Below are positions 48,104 to 56,006 of a stretch of DNA of 64,000 bases, piece by piece; within the stretch, counting starts at the first letter, position 1, and each line of letters opens with the position of its first letter. Location: NCBI GenBank assembly GCA_000634415.1, contig JFNH01000008.1, forward strand, positions 25,768-89,767. The letters run 5' to 3'. The stretch is from Prochlorococcus sp. scB245a_519A13. GTDB lineage: Bacteria; Cyanobacteriota; Cyanobacteriia; PCC-6307; Cyanobiaceae. Under the pieces are notes generated by a model that saw nothing but the letters and a program-made list of their open reading frames with translations, ran no database searches and had not been told where the DNA came from. Position numbers and translations under genes: made by a program.

Positions 48104-49456
48104 TTAATTTATTATTTTATTAATTTCTAAAAAGAGCTTGTTTGTTATCTCGCTTGATAAAGAATAAACTTTCTTATGATTTTTGGCCTCAACTAGAACT
48201 CTCATAACGGGTTCTGTACCGCTAGGCCTTATATAAACTCTACAATTATCCGAATATATTGCCTGAAAATTTTCTATAGTTTGATCAATTAAGATTTTGG
48301 TTTTTGGATTTAATTGATTAATATTAAAATCTAGTTTGATATTTGTTAGTTTTTGAGAAAAAGGTTCGAAACTACTTTTAAGCCACTCATTTAAATGAAT
48401 ATTTTTCTTTTTACAGAATTTAGAAATTTGGAGTGCAGTCAATATCCCATCTCCTGAAAAGTTATTAATTTCTGAAAGTATATGACCTGACTGCTCACCT
48501 CCTAAAACTGCTCCTTTTTCCTTAATTGTGTTATGCACATGTTTATCTCCTACATCAGTTCTATATAAAATCCCTCCAATTTTCTCCCAGGCCTTTTCAA
48601 AACCTAAGTTTGCCATTTGCGTTGATATTAGTAAATTATTTCTGAGAATTTTTTGTTCCATAAGTTCTCTACCCCAAAGAAAAAGAATGTGATCCCCATC
48701 TAAAACATTGCCTTTTGAATCAATTCCAATTACTCTATCGGCATCCCCATCGAAGCTGAAACCCATATCTGCAGAACTCTCTCTTAATGCTTTTTTTAAT
48801 GGTTCGAGGTTAGTAGAACCACAATTCATATTAATTTTCAAACCATTTTTAGAGTTATTGATAACTCTTACATCAGCACCAAGAGACTGAAAAATTTTTT
48901 TTGCGCAGGTAGTTGCTGATCCATAGCATGTGTCTAATATTATTTTCAACCCGCTTAGATTTTCTCCACCCATTGTTTGGATTAGGCTTTGAATATAGTT
49001 ACCAAAAAGATCTTTATTTGTGTTTAGTGGGATCACTTTTCTAGGAACTAAGATATTGTGATTTGATTCTTCAATTAATTTTTGAATTTTATTTTCAAAA
49101 TATTTGGTAATTTTTTGACCATTATGATCAAAAATTTTTATTCCATTATATTCTGGCGGATTATGACTTGCAGATATCATGATCCCACTACTCAAGTTCT
49201 CTTGATTGATTAAAAAAGGTATTGCCGGGGTAGGGCAGATTCCAAGATTTATAAATTTTTTGCCACTTTCGTTTATACCTTGTGTTACTGCCTGAAGTAG
49301 AATATCTCCACTAATTCTTGTATCTCTTCCAATTATTATTGGACTTTTATTCTCTAAGCTCGACCCTAAAGCATATCCTACTTTGTAGGCTAGAGAATAG
49401 GTTATCTCTTTATTAAATCTTCCTCTTATTCCATCAGTTCCAAAGATTGATTGCAT
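48104..49456 (-). CDS. glmM: Phosphoglucosamine mutase
   Basis: It converts glucosamine-6-phosphate to glucosamine-1-phosphate for peptidoglycan and lipopolysaccharide. The N-terminal FGTDGIRG, catalytic serine loop [17 protein letters not shown], metal-binding FDGDADR and phosphate-binding [15 protein letters not shown] are all present. At 450 residues it is full length. Together with murG and murJ it adds to the envelope genes of this window. Confidence 0.95.
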   Translation of the reverse strand: MQSIFGTDGIRGRFNKEITYSLAYKVGYALGSSLENKSPIIIGRDTRISGDILLQAVTQGINESGKKFINLGICPTPAIPFLINQENLSSGIMISASHNPPEYNGIKIFDHNGQKITKYFENKIQKLIEESNHNILVPRKVIPLNTNKDLFGNYIQSLIQTMGGENLSGLKIILDTCYGSATTCAKKIFQSLGADVRVINNSKNGLKINMNCGSTNLEPLKKALRESSADMGFSFDGDADRVIGIDSKGNVLDGDHILFLWGRELMEQKILRNNLLISTQMANLGFEKAWEKIGGILYRTDVGDKHVHNTIKEKGAVLGGEQSGHILSEINNFSGDGILTALQISKFCKKKNIHLNEWLKSSFEPFSQKLTNIKLDFNINQLNPKTKILIDQTIENFQAIYSDNCRVYIRPSGTEPVMRVLVEAKNHKKVYSLSSEITNKLFLEINKIIN

Positions 49457-49566
49457 AATTAGATTTCAGGAATCAAAAAATTTTTGATAATTATTTAGTT
49501 ATTATTTTATCAGTTGATTAAAAGCTTATAAATTTCAATTCTCTTTATTCGTTTAACTTATTTAAG

Positions 49567-50139
49567 ATGTTTTTAGTTAGTAATACTTTAATAGTGCAAT
49601 CTGAGAGTCGAGAGCAAATTTTAAGGACAAATTTGAAAACAATATTTATTTTGATTATATCTATTGTTATCGTTTCACTCCTGTTGTTTAAAAATTTCTT
49701 TTTTAAATCTACTTATCTTCTTAAGAGTTTTGGAGAATTATCTGTTGACCCTGAAATAGCTTTTACAAATAATAAGCCTACATTTCTGGAGTTTTATGCT
49801 GAGTGGTGTGAAGTTTGCAAAGAAATGGCTCCACAAGTTTCTGCTTTTAAAGATGAATACGAAAAAGATTTTAATTTTGTTTTTTTAAATGTTGATAATC
49901 AAAAATGGGGTAATTACATAGAGAAGTTTGATGTTAACGGGATTCCTCAAGTTAATCTTTTTGATAAGAAGGGTAATTTAATATCTACTTTAATTGGTAA
50001 ACAAGATGAAATAAAAATAAGAGAATCCATTAAAAATTTAGAAAAAGAAGATAAGACTTATGAAGAAATTATTAATTCTGAATTTTCAACAATTCAAGAA
50101 AATAAAAATAATGAAGTTAGTCCTCGTAGTCATGGATAA
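49567..50139 (+). CDS. txlA: Membrane-anchored thioredoxin-like protein TxlA/HCF164 type
   Basis: The 190-residue protein has one N-terminal membrane helix (about residues 26-45) and a thioredoxin domain with FYAEWCEVCKEMAPQVSAF; the CEVC site is at about residues 81-84. The cis-proline region is GIPQVNLF. TxlA/HCF164 proteins act in thiol transfer to the lumen or in cytochrome b6f assembly. The exact partner here is not shown. Its stop is 3 bases from convergent thyX. Confidence 0.85.
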   Translation: MFLVSNTLIVQSESREQILRTNLKTIFILIISIVIVSLLLFKNFFFKSTYLLKSFGELSVDPEIAFTNNKPTFLEFYAEWCEVCKEMAPQVSAFKDEYEKDFNFVFLNVDNQKWGNYIEKFDVNGIPQVNLFDKKGNLISTLIGKQDEIKIRESIKNLEKEDKTYEEIINSEFSTIQENKNNEVSPRSHG

Positions 50140-50142
50140 TTT

Positions 50143-50775
50143 TTACCATTCTAAAGATTTTGATACAATCGGAAAACTTTCTTTAAAAATAGACTTACAA
50201 TTTTGGGCGATAGACTTATGTTCTTTTTGGGTACCATGAGCTGATCTTAAATGAATGTAATGGATCCACGATCTGCATGATCCAGACATGTAAATTCTTG
50301 TTGGAGTTGCTAATGGCAAAACAAATCTCGCACATTCTTTGGCTACGCCTTCAGCAAGTAAATCTTCATATAATTCTGAAGCGGCTTGAAAATGCAAACC
50401 AATTTTTTCATTGAATCTTTTTTTTAACTCATCAGGGAGATCAGGAATAGAATTTTGCCTGTTTTTAAAATCTTGACGCCTTAGCTCTGGTAAGGGAATA
50501 TTACCCAATTGAGAACTATCTGCATATCTCTGTGAAAATTCCTGAAAAGTAAATGATCTATGTCTTAAAATTTGGGCTGCGATTCCTCTGTTAGTTTCTA
50601 TTTGTAAGGTCATAAATGACTGTTCAAAAACACTCCAATGTTCATTTTTAATGCAATAACTCAATAATTTCGAATAGTCTTCATTTTCCTGATTTTTTGG
50701 ATTACTTACTCTTGCAATGTAAGCCATTGTTTTTTCTGCATCAGGAGTTAGCGAAATTAGTTCAACTTTACTCAT
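50143..50775 (-). CDS. thyX: Flavin-dependent thymidylate synthase
   Basis: ThyX makes dTMP from dUMP using FAD and methylene-tetrahydrofolate. The signature RHRSFTFQEFSQRY (RHRx7S) is at about residues 78-91, and a second conserved arginine block SCRSWIHYIHLRSAHGTQKE lies near 168-187. At 210 residues it is full length. It follows dcd by one base, so dUMP production and use are linked in one operon. Confidence 0.95.
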   Translation of the reverse strand: MSKVELISLTPDAEKTMAYIARVSNPKNQENEDYSKLLSYCIKNEHWSVFEQSFMTLQIETNRGIAAQILRHRSFTFQEFSQRYADSSQLGNIPLPELRRQDFKNRQNSIPDLPDELKKRFNEKIGLHFQAASELYEDLLAEGVAKECARFVLPLATPTRIYMSGSCRSWIHYIHLRSAHGTQKEHKSIAQNCKSIFKESFPIVSKSLEW

Positions 50776-50776
50776 T

Positions 50777-51370
50777 TTAGATCTTTGCTAGAGTCACTTT
50801 TTCTGGTTGGTTTTGATATTTACCTCTTCTATCTTCATAGGTTGTGGAGCATGGATCACCTTCAAAAAAGAGTAGTTGGCAAATACCCTCTTCCGCATAA
50901 ATTCTGCAATCTGCACCTGAACTATTACTAAACTCTAAAGTTAGATGACCTTCCCATCCTGCCTCTGCGGGCGTTGTATTAACAATAATTCCAAGGCGTG
51001 CGTAAGTACTTTTTCCTATACAGATTACAGTTATATTTTCTGGCACTTTCATCTTTTCTAATGCAACTCCTAAACCATAGGAGTGAGCAGGAAGAATAAA
51101 AAAATCTCCATCATTATCATGGTGAAGAACAGTTTTTTCTAAATTATTAGGATTAAATTTTTTGGGGTTCATTACAGTCCCAGGGATATGTCTAAAAATT
51201 AGGAATTCTTTTGATGAAAGTCTTAAATCATAACCATAAGATGAACATCCATAACTTAAAACTGGCTTTTGTTTGCTGTCAGGCTCAAGATGTCTCACTA
51301 AATTTGATTGAAAGGGCTTTATCATTCCTTCCGACGCTTTTTGATTTATCCAGAGATCATTTTTTAGCAT
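50777..51370 (-). CDS. dcd: dCTP deaminase
   Basis: It deaminates dCTP to dUTP, feeding dUMP to ThyX. Conserved blocks are YGCSSYGYDLRLS, CIGKSTYARLGIIVNTTPAEAGWEG and HLTLEFSNSSG. The protein is 197 residues. It sits between the CobO-like gene and thyX with gaps of 4 and 1 bases. Confidence 0.94.
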   Translation of the reverse strand: MLKNDLWINQKASEGMIKPFQSNLVRHLEPDSKQKPVLSYGCSSYGYDLRLSSKEFLIFRHIPGTVMNPKKFNPNNLEKTVLHHDNDGDFFILPAHSYGLGVALEKMKVPENITVICIGKSTYARLGIIVNTTPAEAGWEGHLTLEFSNSSGADCRIYAEEGICQLLFFEGDPCSTTYEDRRGKYQNQPEKVTLAKI

Positions 51371-51374
51371 TGTT

Positions 51375-51956
51375 TTATGAGCGAAGTTCGGTAATTTGGT
51401 TAGCCATTAATAAAAAGTCTTTAGGTATATCTGTACCAGTAAGGATTACATCTCCTGATATAAATCGGTTTTCAAGTGTTGAAATCAAATCATCTTTATC
51501 GATAATTTTCATGTCAAGAGCTAAAAAAATTTCATCAAGTATGATTTGGTCATTCTCTCCAGACTGTAGTTCTCTTTTACAAAAATTCCATAATTCAATA
51601 GTAGATTCATGAATAGATTTTTTTAAATTTTTATTATTTTCAATTGCTTTAGAATTATATTGATCAAAGGAATGTGATGATCTTACCCAGGTTAAATTAC
51701 CGCATAGATTTATTGCATGATCAACTCCTTGTTTGACCCCTCCTTTCATAAATTGTATTAGTAGCACTTTCCTTCCAAGAGCAGCATTTCTTAGGGAGTC
51801 TTTAATGATAGATGTGTAACTACCTCTATGTGAAGATTGATAGATTTGAATTTGTCCGTTTTGTGAAAAGTTTTTTAGGTTAACTTTGTTAGCAGTATTT
51901 GTTTTTACAATATCAAGATTACCTTTGGAATAAATATGTGATGAACTAATTACCAT
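51375..51956 (-). CDS. CobO/BtuR-family corrinoid adenosyltransferase-like, degenerate P-loop
   Basis: This 193-residue protein fits the CobO/BtuR ATP:corrinoid adenosyltransferase family: GQIQIYQSSHRGSYTSIIKD, VLLIQFMKGG, DQIILDEIFLALDM and DVILTGTDIPKDFL in order. In functional CobO the P-loop reads like GNGKGKTT; here the same place reads QSSHRGSYTS (residues 40-49), without GxGKT. The rest of the fold is kept, so it may bind a different ligand or use another route. It heads the cobO-dcd-thyX unit and is divergent from ntcA. Confidence 0.72.
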   Translation of the reverse strand: MVISSSHIYSKGNLDIVKTNTANKVNLKNFSQNGQIQIYQSSHRGSYTSIIKDSLRNAALGRKVLLIQFMKGGVKQGVDHAINLCGNLTWVRSSHSFDQYNSKAIENNKNLKKSIHESTIELWNFCKRELQSGENDQIILDEIFLALDMKIIDKDDLISTLENRFISGDVILTGTDIPKDFLLMANQITELRS

Positions 51957-52092
51957 TATTTAGATTCTTTCTACATGCAGTATAATTAGAATTTATTGAC
52001 GCTGCATATAGTGTAATTTTACTTAAAAAAGGGTTTAGAAATTTGAAACTCACTGAAAAAAGCTTATTGACAAACAGATAAAAATTGAAAAT

Positions 52093-52135
52093 TGTTACTA
52101 TTGATACAAGATATTTTAGGGTGTCTCCTTAAGTT
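52093..52135 (+). promoter_or_regulatory. Candidate NtcA-activated promoter of ntcA
   Basis: TGTT-ACTATTGA-TACA (52093-52108) matches the NtcA palindrome TGTA-N8-TACA with one mismatch. A TAAGTT (TAN3T-type -10) begins at 52130, 22 bases after the TAC, the spacing seen at class II NtcA-activated promoters. The start of transcription would fall about 13 bases before the ATG. Autoregulation of ntcA is known in other cyanobacteria. Confidence 0.55.
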
Positions 52136-52154
52136 TTTAATAATCAAGATATTT

Positions 52155-52889
52155 ATGATACCTGCTTCACGAGGATTCAACAGCTTTAGTTCGCAATATT
52201 CCGGACAAAGTAAAATTAATTCTATTGGAGAACGTTTTCCAATTAATAGAACTTTAATGGAAGTTATTAAAGGTCTAGATGGTGCAAGCACAGAAATGGT
52301 TGAGAGGTCTAAAACAATATTCTTCCCTGGAGACCCTGCTGAAAGGGTTTATCTTATAAGAAGAGGAGCAGTAAGACTTTCAAGAGTTTATGAGTCAGGT
52401 GAAGAAATAACTGTTGCTCTTTTAAGAGAGAATAGTCTTTTTGGTGTTTTATCTCTTTTAACAGGCCATAGATCCGATCGTTTTTACCATGCCATAGCAT
52501 TCACAAGAGTTGAAATGATAACAGCACCTGCCAATTCTGTTTTAAGGGCTATAGAGGAAGATGCATCAGTAGGACTGTTACTTTTACGAGGTCTTTCAAG
52601 TAGGATCCTGCAAACTGAAACAATGATAGAAACTCTTACACATAGAGATATGTCTTCTCGTTTAGTAAGTTTTTTAATGGTCCTTTGTAGAGATTTTGGA
52701 GTTGCAGGTGAAAAAGGTATTACGATAGATTTAAGGCTTTCACATCAGGCAATTGCTGAAGCTATTGGTTCTACAAGAGTAACCATTACAAGATTACTGG
52801 GAGATTTAAAGGATTCAGGGCTTCTAAATATTGAAAGAAAAAAGATCACAGTGTTCGATCCAATTGCTCTTGCAAAAAGATTTAATTGA
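52155..52889 (+). CDS. ntcA: Global nitrogen regulator NtcA
   Basis: NtcA is a CRP-family activator that, with 2-oxoglutarate and PipX, switches on nitrogen-assimilation genes. The effector domain contains [22 protein letters not shown] (split as [11 protein letters not shown] and [10 protein letters not shown]), and the helix-turn-helix is [23 protein letters not shown] chose the ATG at 52155 ([10 protein letters not shown], 244 residues), not an upstream in-frame start at 52092, because the longer N-terminus is not conserved and would overlap the promoter. Confidence 0.95.
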   Translation: MIPASRGFNSFSSQYSGQSKINSIGERFPINRTLMEVIKGLDGASTEMVERSKTIFFPGDPAERVYLIRRGAVRLSRVYESGEEITVALLRENSLFGVLSLLTGHRSDRFYHAIAFTRVEMITAPANSVLRAIEEDASVGLLLLRGLSSRILQTETMIETLTHRDMSSRLVSFLMVLCRDFGVAGEKGITIDLRLSHQAIAEAIGSTRVTITRLLGDLKDSGLLNIERKKITVFDPIALAKRFN

Positions 52890-52891
52890 TT

Positions 52892-52908
52892 CATCATAAA
52901 TTATGATG
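52892..52908. repeat. Inverted repeat after ntcA
   Basis: CATCATAA-A-TTATGATG lies 3 bases after the ntcA stop. It can form a short hairpin but has no T-run, so it is at most a weak or processing signal rather than a terminator. Confidence 0.35.
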
Positions 52909-52928
52909 TACTGAGTATATGAAAAAGT

Positions 52929-53894
52929 GTGGCTTGGATTTTAATTCTTTTTTTAATATTACTAGGGGGATTAATCGCACCATTTGGGGATATTCTTGGA
53001 ACAAAGATTGGTAAAGCAAGATTTAGTATCTTAAAATTAAGGCCCAAAAAAACAGCAACTATAATAACTATTATTACCGGTGGCTTTATTAGTTCAATAT
53101 CGATAGGGTTATTACTTTTAGTAAGTGAAGAATTCAGACAAAGACTTTTTGTTGATATTCCTTTTTTGCAAAAAACTTTAGATGAAAGTAAAAAGGCTTT
53201 AATCCCTTTACAGGAAGAACAAAAGGAACTTGAAGGCAAGATTTTTCAAAAAGAAAAGGAGTTAAATCAATTAAAAAATAATATTAAAGAATTTAGGAGA
53301 GGAAATATTGTTATTAATAGAGGACAAATTTTATTTATAGCTGAAATCAACTCTAGTTCAAATATTGTTCGAGACTTTACAAAAATCAACAATGAAGCTG
53401 ATAAATTTGTTAAGAAACTTGTTATTCCAATTAATAAAAAAGCAAAAAATATTCTTTTGTGGAGACCTAGTGATATTTCAAAAATTCAGACAATAGCTGC
53501 TAGGGATGGTAACTGGATTTTACTAATCAAATCAGCAACAAATGTTTTAAAAGGTGATAATTATGTTTTTGTATCTCCTGAGTTATTAGAGAATAAATTT
53601 ATAGTCAAAAAGGGGGACGTTATAACAAGTTCAATTCTGGGAGAAAGTGATTTAAATCTTAAATCAATAAATTTAAAAATTAAATCGTTGCTTAGAGAAA
53701 CAAGGGATGTAATTAAGTCAAAAGGATCAAAAGTTAGTGAAATTAAAACAAATGGAAATTTTGTAAAAAAAATTAGAGACTTTCTTCAAGAAAATCAAAA
53801 TATCAAATTTAAGTTAGAAGTAGTATCTTTAAAAGATAGTAAAACTGTAGAACCCATAGTCGTTGAAATCAATATTTTAAAGATTGCATCTTAA
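52929..53894 (+). CDS. DUF3084-type membrane-anchored coiled-coil protein
   Basis: The 321-residue protein has two N-terminal hydrophobic segments (about residues 2-19 and 42-62) separated by RFSILKLRPKKTATI, then a coiled coil (about 75-125), then a beta-rich domain. This order matches the cyanobacteria-only DUF3084 family of unknown function. The start is GTG. It ends directly before the RuvC/YqgF-fold gene with no gap. Confidence 0.75.
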   Translation: MAWILILFLILLGGLIAPFGDILGTKIGKARFSILKLRPKKTATIITIITGGFISSISIGLLLLVSEEFRQRLFVDIPFLQKTLDESKKALIPLQEEQKELEGKIFQKEKELNQLKNNIKEFRRGNIVINRGQILFIAEINSSSNIVRDFTKINNEADKFVKKLVIPINKKAKNILLWRPSDISKIQTIAARDGNWILLIKSATNVLKGDNYVFVSPELLENKFIVKKGDVITSSILGESDLNLKSINLKIKSLLRETRDVIKSKGSKVSEIKTNGNFVKKIRDFLQENQNIKFKLEVVSLKDSKTVEPIVVEINILKIAS

Positions 53895-54332
53895 ATGCCT
53901 AGAGTTATAACTATTGATCCCGGGAAAAGTAAATGCGGAATAGTATTAGCTGAAATAAGTGAAAAAAAAGTTTATAAAGCGATTATTCTTAAAAGTGAAT
54001 TACTTGAAAATTATGTTAGAAATTTAATTGCCGCTGATGACATATCACAAATTATTATTGGCAATGGTACTACAAGTGGAGAAATTAGAGAAAAACTATA
54101 TTTTTTTAAAAAAGAAATAATAATTTTTGAGGAAAAAAATACCACTTATAGAGCTAAAGCAAGATATTTTGAACTGTTCCCAATAAGTGGTCTAAAGTTT
54201 TTAATGCCTAGAGAGGTTTTTATCCTTAATAAAAACCTTGATGCGATATCAGCGTTGATAATTTTAGAAGATTATTGCAAAACGAAGTTTACTTTGAACC
54301 AAAATATAGATTTTAAAACTTGGCTGAAATAG
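53895..54332 (+). CDS. RuvC/YqgF-fold resolvase-like protein
   Basis: This 145-residue protein has an RNase H-like resolvase pattern: TIDPGKSKCGIVLAE (Asp8), IIIGNGTTSGEIREKL, FEEKNTTYRAKARYFEL (Glu79/80, similar to the DExxTT block of YqgF), and NLDAISALIIL (Asp116). The acidic residues needed for metal binding are in the expected order. It is shorter and more divergent than either RuvC or YqgF, so it may be a distinct cyanobacterial branch. Its last 20 bases overlap the convergent DUF3146-type gene. Confidence 0.72.
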   Translation: MPRVITIDPGKSKCGIVLAEISEKKVYKAIILKSELLENYVRNLIAADDISQIIIGNGTTSGEIREKLYFFKKEIIIFEEKNTTYRAKARYFELFPISGLKFLMPREVFILNKNLDAISALIILEDYCKTKFTLNQNIDFKTWLK

Positions 54333-54570
54333 TGAACTTATATTCATGTCCTGTTTCTAATTCATAATCTTTTTTCAATAAGAATCTTAATAAGGCATCC
54401 TCAATCAATGCTCTTCCCAGCGGTGGATTAACCTTTAATAGACCTTTGTTAAAGGACCATGTAAAAGTCCATTTAAATTGACTAGCTTCCACAACCCCCT
54501 GAATTTGCTTTTTTGAGAAGCAATATTCCTTAACACTTACATTGGCAACAGTTTCAGGTTTTGAACGCAT
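54313..54570 (-). CDS. Small cyanobacterial protein, DUF3146 type
   Basis: The 85-residue protein contains QFKWTFTWSFNKGLLKVNPP and RALIEDALLRFLLK, features I associate with DUF3146, a cyanobacterial family of unknown function. It follows pth by 3 bases and overlaps the convergent RuvC-like gene at its 3' end. Confidence 0.7.
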   Translation of the reverse strand: MRSKPETVANVSVKEYCFSKKQIQGVVEASQFKWTFTWSFNKGLLKVNPPLGRALIEDALLRFLLKKDYELETGHEYKFTISAKF

Positions 54571-54573
54571 TTC

Positions 54574-55176
54574 TTAAGGTTGGTCTTTGTCAAAAGAATT
54601 TAATTCATTAATTATAAATTCTTCTTTTTTAGTATTTATTTGTTCGAGGGATTCTATTACTCTCTTATACACTTTATCCAATATTGATTTTTCTTCTAGA
54701 GAAATATTTCCTAATACATGTGAAATGGTATTGAAATTATTTTTCCCATTTGCTAGAGGAGGTGATCCAATACCAATTCTTATTCTCTTAAAGTTTTGAG
54801 TTTGCAATTTTTCAATAATACTTTTAAGACCATTATGTCCCCCTGAGCTTCCTTTTCTTCTAAATCTTATTTTTCCAAGGGGAAGATCTTTATCATCGAC
54901 TATTATGAAAATTTGATCTAAATTTATTTTGTACCAATCAACTATTGCTCTGACGGCATCACCACTGTTATTCATATACGTATTAGGTAAAAATAACTTG
55001 AAATTAGAATCATTGATTTGAAATTCTGAGCAAGAACTTTTAAGCTTATCTTTTAATAAAAAATTTGAATTGTATTTGTTCGAAAAATTTTCAAGCAGTA
55101 AAAAACCTATATTATGTCTACTTTTTGAGTATTTTTTACCAGGATTTCCTAATCCAATTAAAAATATTTCTTTCAT
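54574..55176 (-). CDS. pth: Peptidyl-tRNA hydrolase
   Basis: Pth recycles peptidyl-tRNA released during translation. GLGNPGKKYSKSRHNIGF carries the catalytic His20, NTYMNNSG and VDDKDLPLGKIRFRRKG follow, with SSGGHNGLKSI after. At 200 residues it is full length. It lies downstream of psbH but is separated from it by a strong terminator. Confidence 0.95.
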   Translation of the reverse strand: MKEIFLIGLGNPGKKYSKSRHNIGFLLLENFSNKYNSNFLLKDKLKSSCSEFQINDSNFKLFLPNTYMNNSGDAVRAIVDWYKINLDQIFIIVDDKDLPLGKIRFRRKGSSGGHNGLKSIIEKLQTQNFKRIRIGIGSPPLANGKNNFNTISHVLGNISLEEKSILDKVYKRVIESLEQINTKKEEFIINELNSFDKDQP

Positions 55177-55256
55177 GTTTTATTTCTAAATCTCTTTTAG
55201 TTTGAGAATTATGAATATATACAAACTATAACTAATTAATAAAAACAAAATTAAAA

Positions 55257-55299
55257 AAAAAGTTATTTGGTTAATGTGATAATTGCCAAATAACTTTTT
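55257..55299. terminator. Strong intrinsic terminator of psbH
   Basis: AAAAAGTTATTTGG pairs with CCAAATAACTTTTT (14 bp) across a 15-base loop. On the minus strand it is 18 bases after the psbH stop and is followed by a T-run. Confidence 0.88.
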
Positions 55300-55316
55300 G
55301 AGAAATTTTCAGAAAT

Positions 55317-55517
55317 CTAGTTTCCGTTCCAATCTACTGAGAAACCCTGTAGTAGTAAGGATTGGTTATAAATTTGTAGAAGAATAACTAAAAAAACAAG
55401 TAGCAATAGCCCTATGACAGTCATCACAGGAACTGCCCCCCAACCAGGCACCACTTTCCCTTGACCTGAATTGCCAATTGCTTTTAGAAGACTGCCCAAG
55501 GCTGTTTTTTGTCCCAT
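55317..55517 (-). CDS. psbH: Photosystem II protein PsbH
   Basis: PsbH is a single-helix subunit near QB and the CP47 side of photosystem II. The 66-residue sequence begins [20 protein letters not shown], followed by [12 protein letters not shown] and one membrane helix (about 31-50). It is transcribed opposite to psbN, as in other cyanobacteria. Confidence 0.97.
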
Positions 55518-55596
55518 TTGAATTCACAAAATCGAATATTATTTCGCTATTGTATAAGAACTTATACATAAATTGTTTACAAACTTAGCAAAATTG

Positions 55597-55749
55597 ATGC
55601 AAACTTTATCATCTGCTCCAGATCCTGCAGTTTCCATAGCAGTGACAATTCTGGCAATTCTTCTAGCACTAACCGGTTTTGGTCTTTGGACTGCATTTGG
55701 GCCAAAAGCTGCAAAGCTTACCGATCCTTGGGATGACCATGATGATTAA
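55597..55749 (+). CDS. psbN: PsbN, photosystem II assembly factor
   Basis: This 50-residue protein starts MQTLSSAPDPAVSIAVTIL and has one membrane helix (about 12-33), ending GPKAAKLTDPWDDHDD. It is divergent from psbH, the conserved arrangement. PsbN helps assemble the photosystem II reaction centre and is not a stable subunit. Confidence 0.93.
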   Translation: MQTLSSAPDPAVSIAVTILAILLALTGFGLWTAFGPKAAKLTDPWDDHDD

Positions 55750-55857
55750 TCTTCCTTAAAGTATTTCAAAATTTTCCAAAAATACAAAAAGTAAACAATT
55801 GCCCATAGTTTAATTATAAATTTAATAGGATATAAATCTGTCAGCACTTGTAATTCC

Positions 55858-55986
55858 ATGCTCGCCTTAAAAATTTCTGTTTACACTATTGTCTTTTTCT
55901 TTGTTGGAATATTTCTTTTTGGATTTCTAGCAAGTGACCCAACAAGAACGCCAAACAGAAAAGACCTAGAAAGTCCACAAGATTAA
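55858..55986 (+). CDS. psbI: Photosystem II reaction centre protein PsbI
   Basis: The 42-residue protein starts [20 protein letters not shown] and ends [21 protein letters not shown], which is standard PsbI. It has a single membrane helix. It lies 108 bases after psbN and 20 bases before the OstA-like gene. Confidence 0.95.
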
Positions 55987-56006
55987 TCTCCTAATTAAAT
56001 TTTAAA

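Noticed and set aside
52092..52154. Longer ntcA start giving 21 extra residues
   Set aside because: It would place the predicted NtcA box inside the gene, and the extra residues are not part of NtcA.
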